Shown: positions 60,101 through 64,000 of the stretch, piece after piece
Numbering within the stretch: position 1 is the first letter of the stretch
Layout: each line of letters begins with the position of its first letter
Assembly: GCA_944989445.1 (NCBI GenBank)
Contig: CALYLW010000209.1
Span: 1,072,870 to 1,136,869 of the forward strand
Length of the DNA: 64,000 bases
Direction of reading: 5' to 3'
Source: Ampullaceana balthica
Taxonomy: Eukaryota; Mollusca; Gastropoda; Lymnaeidae
Notes under the pieces: generated by a model
Seen by the model: only the letters and a program-made list of their open reading frames with translations
The model's database searches: none
What the model was told of the DNA's origin: nothing
Translations under genes and position numbers: made by a program

Positions 60101-63021
60101 TGAACCTGTTCAGTTATGGATAGGAAAGGAAAAAAAGTAGTATGACAGTGAAAAATAACATGGTACCTTAAAGGGATGAGTACTCACATTTGTCCCAGTG
60201 TCCTGTTCATCACCTTCACATTCAGGACCTCGATACGGATTATCCATAAGCAACATGCGTAGTTTTTTCAGTCTTGGTTTAATAGGGCGAATTTCAAAAT
60301 AATTGTGAACTATAGATGTCACCTGTTAAATTTTAGCAAATGATATTTGATTGTATGCTAGGTAAAAAGGCTTTGCTGTGTAATGCAGGTATTTTGCTAG
60401 TTTATCTTTAACAGAGACAGGGCTTCATATCAATGTCCAAATGAAATTGAATTCTCACAATCTTGAAAATTGATGTGCTCACAAAACATTATTAAATTAC
60501 CATTAAAGATAATGTTTTTAAAAAAATGGGATTCAAGATATGTTTATTATATTTTTAAAAAAGACATGGGTAAGGACTCCAATACTCGTGTAGTGGGCTG
60601 AAAAGTGGAAATCTCACAACGCTGAGGCTGTTGTGGGCCAGAAAAGCAGCAAGAGAAGAATTTAAACTAGGTAAATATATAAAGCAAGGGGTGGTAACAA
60701 ATTAGTGACATGCCATTATGGAGAAAAAAAAATTTGTGATAATTCACGTAGTGGGTAAAAATTAAGGTTGTTAAGACCGCTCGTTTTTGAGGACCGGTTA
60801 ACCTTTCAAAAAAAGACCGGTTAACCGGTTAGCCGCTCCGTATTTATACAATTTATACCATGTTTAGTGAACCAACAAGAGAATGGATCAAATTTTCCCA
60901 TCGCGTGCGTCATTTAATTTGACATCAAAGAGCCCGTGATGTACCGACTCTAGTGTTGCTGTCAAAACAGCGAATTCCGCTAAAAAAAAATCCCCAACAA
61001 AGAATTAAACTGTAATGATATTCAATTTTTATAATAATAGTATTAAAACGGCATATTATAAATTGTTGTCAAGTCAGTTTGTTTTTGAGGACCGGTTAAT
61101 CATTTTTTAAAAAGCCCGTTTTACTGATAAGAATATTATTCTTATTAAGAAAACGCTTTGATTTTGACGTCACAGTCGCTCGCGTGTTGGCTCTGGTATT
61201 CTGCCGTAACACAACACAAAATTAACTCCGGGTAATAAGCTAATATACCACGTAATTAGCTAATATACGGACTAAATGAAGTTACGATTAACCAGTCCTG
61301 ATAAAACGGAGTAAACAGTGATAATAAGATGGAATTTATTTAAATTAAATACCATATTTTGTTTCACTCGTCAACTTGCCAGAATTACGCGCACACGTCG
61401 ACCCCCCCCCCAACCCAATAGGGTGGGGTTTAGGTGGGGTTGAGCTACACTCGCCATTTTCCAAGGCATGCTCTGACTCAATTTAAAAAGAAAAATGTTC
61501 CTTCCCCCAACCCACTGTAGATGTATAACAGTGGGTGAGGGGAGGAAAGGTGTCTCTTGGCGCTGTCTTGTATTGGCGTGTCAAAGCAAGAGGCTTCCTG
61601 TTACATAAACATCAAAGACCTTTCAAGCCTTCTAGCCTCCCCCCCACCACCCTCATCCCTAACTAGAAAACTCCGTAACTTGTCCCCCCCCCACCCCCCC
61701 GTCCCTTTGAGTTGACCGTGGTTCTCATGAAGCTCTCATACAGTGCCTCGACAACTAAGCAAATTAAAATTTAAAGCATTCCTTAGCCATAGGCGAAGTA
61801 GACTAATAGTGATGACGTGTATATTATTTAGATACCAGAATAGGGAGAAAGCGATTTGAAGTCAACTCAACACAACAAAAACAAAACTCCTGGATAAAAA
61901 GCTATTACGGGCTTATTAAAGTGTCGGGGGGGGGGCCTTATTGAATTTGCGGTTAACCGATCCTGAGTAAATAGGACCGGTCCTGATCCGAGGACCGGCT
62001 AACCGTAAACAACCTTAGTAAAAATGAATCTGATAAATTTGCTAGATTTTATTTATGAGTTTATCCTTGTGGCTTTTGTATTGATGTAACTTGCAAAGAA
62101 ATTTCCAACCATACTTAATAATATATTTCCGAATAACTAATATTTACAAGAATGTATAATGTATGGAACTATATACAATCTGATTACCTGCCTGTTTGAG
62201 ATCTCTCTGTCTGCATCTTTTTGTAGCTCATCACCAAAAGTCAAATGTGAGAGTAAAAGCAAAGAATTGGAAGTTTCGGCCTCCTTTAGATCATAGGTCA
62301 GGCTGTCTGTTACTAAAACTGCACCTTCATTTGGGTCTCCTCGTATCTCAACTCTGCAGATTTTTTTTCAAACACATATAATCATATCCAACTTTAAAAT
62401 TATTCCTGACTATTTATTTTTTCACTATTTAAAAAAAAACTTTTGGCTACACAAGCATTCATCTATTGTCTTTGGAAATATTAAAAATAAATCTATGGTG
62501 AAAGCAGAGTGGTACATAAAGCATTGATACAGTTCAGGGGGCGTAACTTAAGTAGTTGGGAAGCTCACGCATTGCTGCTCCCTTTGTATGAAGATTAAAA
62601 TTTTAACCAAAGTGAATTATTTAACACAAAATTATCTTTCAAGGAATGATGAATAATTGCTCCCTTCAAAGTCAAAACTTATACTCACTACAAAATGGTG
62701 ACTGCAAGTGTACCCAAGTACCATAGTTATAATCATGTGAATTAACTATGTATAATTGAGTTATACTTATCAATTCAATGCATGCAAACATCATGTTGTT
62801 ACAAATGGTAATTTCTGACTTTATATTTCCTGTACACACCTGTTTCCATGTTGAAGTGCTCCAAGAACAGGTTCATCAAGTTCTATAAGCTTGACCATGT
62901 CATTTTCCAGGTGGTCAGAGAAATATAAGCATTGAGTGCATGGTTTAAAGTCAGCTGCTTCCAATTTGGCAAATTCAAGAATGCAACTTATGTCAGAAAG
63001 AGATCTGTAAAGAAAAGACAT
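54137..63021 (-). CDS. DSCC1: Sister chromatid cohesion protein DCC1 homologue, 11 exons, start uncertain
   Basis: Exons in gene order: 62840-63004 (possibly to 63021), 62188-62353, 60188-60322, 59438-59528, 58451-58589, 57810-57880, 56328-56401, 56097-56174, 55060-55145, 54563-54625, 54137-54242 (stop TAG 54137-54139). Junctions are GT/AG and phases agree. Family knowledge: DCC1 with CTF8 joins CTF18-RFC, the nuclear clamp loader that handles PCNA and supports cohesion; its C-terminal winged helices contact DNA polymerase epsilon. Seen here: EFAKLEAAD, VEIRGDPNEGAVL, TYDLKEAETSN, KKLRMLLMDNPYRGPE, GQWRLLDFEF, WQESVPEGM, DVGALLTKFARASLQQGIKM. An in-frame ATG at 63019-63021 gives 396 aa (human 393). 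However, TTTCTTTACAG just before 63004 also looks like an acceptor, so a first exon may lie outside the window. Confidence 0.94.
55334..55528. mobile_element. 195-bp hAT-type MITE
   Basis: Ends CAGTGTTTCTCAAACTTTTT and CACTTTGAGAAGCACTG are flanked by an exact TATTACAC duplication (55326-55333 and 55529-55536). The centre has GGACCGGCACCGGTCCGCGG. It lies in the DSCC1 intron 55146-56096. Confidence 0.9.
56690..57620 (+). pseudogene. Decayed LINE reverse-transcriptase 3' part
   Basis: Plus-strand translation gives VNSKVQQGSNLVL (a worn version of the V-x-S-x-V-x-Q-G-S motif), then many stops, and later a segment matching the usual tail before a worn 3' end near 57580-57620. It is antisense to DSCC1 in its intron 56402-57809. 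No functional frame. Confidence 0.55.
60763..62017. mobile_element. Non-autonomous hAT element, 1.25 kb
   Basis: Left end TAAGGTTGTTAAGACCG and reversed right end TAAGGTTGTTTACGGTTAGC are flanked by an exact GTAAAAAT duplication (60755-60762 and 62018-62025). Subterminal GAGGACCGGTTAACC motifs recur at both ends. The interior has C-runs and no transposase. It lies in the DSCC1 intron 60323-62187. Confidence 0.88.
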
Positions 63022-63028
63022 ATTACCA

Positions 63029-63640
63029 TACAGTGGCGTAGCTAGGGGGGGCGGGCGGTGGGGGCGGTCCGCCCTGGGCGGCACTCATTAAGGGGGCGGC
63101 ATTTGTGGGCATTTGAAAAGTACAACCATTTCCGACAACCACCCTTTTTATTTTCAAAGGGGAAAACCAAAGTGAAACAAAGATATTTGTAATTTCGAAG
63201 CTTAATTAACAGATTAATTTTTTTATAACATAGCGGATTTTATAACTAACGCAAAACCGTTCAAAAATTTTAAATCGCTCAAAAAAGGTGTCCATTTGTT
63301 TGGAAAACTAAGCGGTATAATTCACAGATGACTCTTTTATATGAAAAGTACCAAAAAAAAACACATCACCGCTGGGCCGAATAATATGTGCTATTATTAT
63401 CGCCACGACATTTTTTACGTGGAATTTCAACATTCGCAGAATGATGCACGAACACATACCTACAAGGCATGGTGGTTCAAATGTTGTGTTTAACTTGCAA
63501 GTAGTCATTTATATTACTGTTTCAGTTTTCAGAAAATTATTGTAAGGTAAGTTATTAAAAATTTAATTGATTTTTATTTTATTGCATTAATTTGTGTTTT
63601 TCATTAAAATGCGGTCATTCATTAAAAAAGTTACGCCTAT
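63029..63640. mobile_element. Possible MITE with CAGTGGCGTAGC end
   Basis: Begins CAGTGGCGTAGCTAGGGGGG, followed by mirrored GGGGGCGG/CCGCCC blocks. A weak matching end (AGTTACGCCTATC) lies near 63630-63642. Borders and target duplication are unproven. Confidence 0.35.
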
Positions 63641-63758
63641 CCAATTTAATAAAGTAATGTGTAAATAAGTTGAATTCGTCTATTTTATGGAAAATCATTA
63701 AGATTTATGATAAGAATAGGAAAATATTCAAAATTCTCCTTTAATAAACACCACAATA

Positions 63759-63937
63759 CAGGGCCGTCTTAACGCATAGGCTCGTTGGGCATTTGCCCGG
63801 GGGCCCAAGAGCATAGGGGCCCCATGGGAATATGTTAATTTATATATATTATGCATATTTATTTTTTTATTCCTGCGGGGGAGGTGCCAACACTATTTCT
63901 TTGCCCGGGGACCCAAAATGGTGTAAAGATGGCTCTG
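63759..63937. mobile_element. 179-bp hAT-type MITE
   Basis: Ends CAGGGCCGTCTTAACGCATA and ATGGCTCTG are flanked by an exact CCACAATA duplication (63751-63758 and 63938-63945). It has the same length as the copy at 19787-19965, in inverted orientation. Confidence 0.88.
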
Positions 63938-64000
63938 CCACAATAGGCATAGATAATTTCGAAAAAAGACATACCAGTACTTTAAAATTTCAAGCGTCTT

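Noticed and set aside
63950..64000. First exon of DSCC1 (donor-like ACTG/GTATGT on the minus strand)
   Set aside because: Joining it to 63004 in the needed phase makes a TGA stop, so it does not fit.

Overview
This is a eukaryotic, AT-rich, intron-rich window. It comes from an animal, most likely a lophotrochozoan and plausibly a gastropod mollusc. That placement is inferred from the mix of Penelope-like elements, tRNA-derived SINEs, piggyBac, hAT and Helitron DNA and from an intact C9orf72; the sequence does not prove the species. Four protein-coding genes can be assembled exon by exon with GT/AG junctions and consistent phases.

Layout. (1) HM13, the signal peptide peptidase, runs on the minus strand from 15390 to 333 in 11 coding exons and encodes 364 aa. 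Its introns hold a LINE remnant, a SINE, two hAT insertions (one inside the other), a gutted piggyBac and a three-level transposon nest. (2) From 15391 to 22820 is repeat-filled intergenic DNA: G/C-run inverted-repeat elements, LINE 3' ends and clusters of short palindromes. (3) C9orf72 runs on the plus strand from 22821 to 34786 in 9 coding exons and encodes 486 aa. One of its splice acceptors lies inside a 35-bp minisatellite, and the next long intron carries a near-intact Penelope-like element with 1.18-kb inverted arms. (4) From 34787 to 43722 is intergenic DNA dominated by a hAT remnant split by a 2.6-kb Helitron. (5) An unrecognised 8-exon gene runs on the plus strand from 43723 to 53083 and encodes about 313 aa; its introns hold several minisatellites, one with repeated CRE palindromes. 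(6) DSCC1 (sister chromatid cohesion protein DCC1) runs on the minus strand from about 63021 to 54137, tail to tail with gene 5; its first exon is uncertain.

The genes do not form an obvious pathway. HM13 acts in the ER membrane, C9orf72 in autophagy and endolysosomal trafficking, and DSCC1 in clamp loading and cohesion. HM13 and C9orf72 are head to head, about 7.4 kb apart. What stands out is the mobile DNA: at least seven hAT-type insertions keep exact 8-bp target duplications and one more a degenerate pair, two piggyBac elements are nested with a hAT between them, and tandem repeats have grown across gene structure. No rRNA genes or CRISPR arrays were seen, and no intact tRNA gene.
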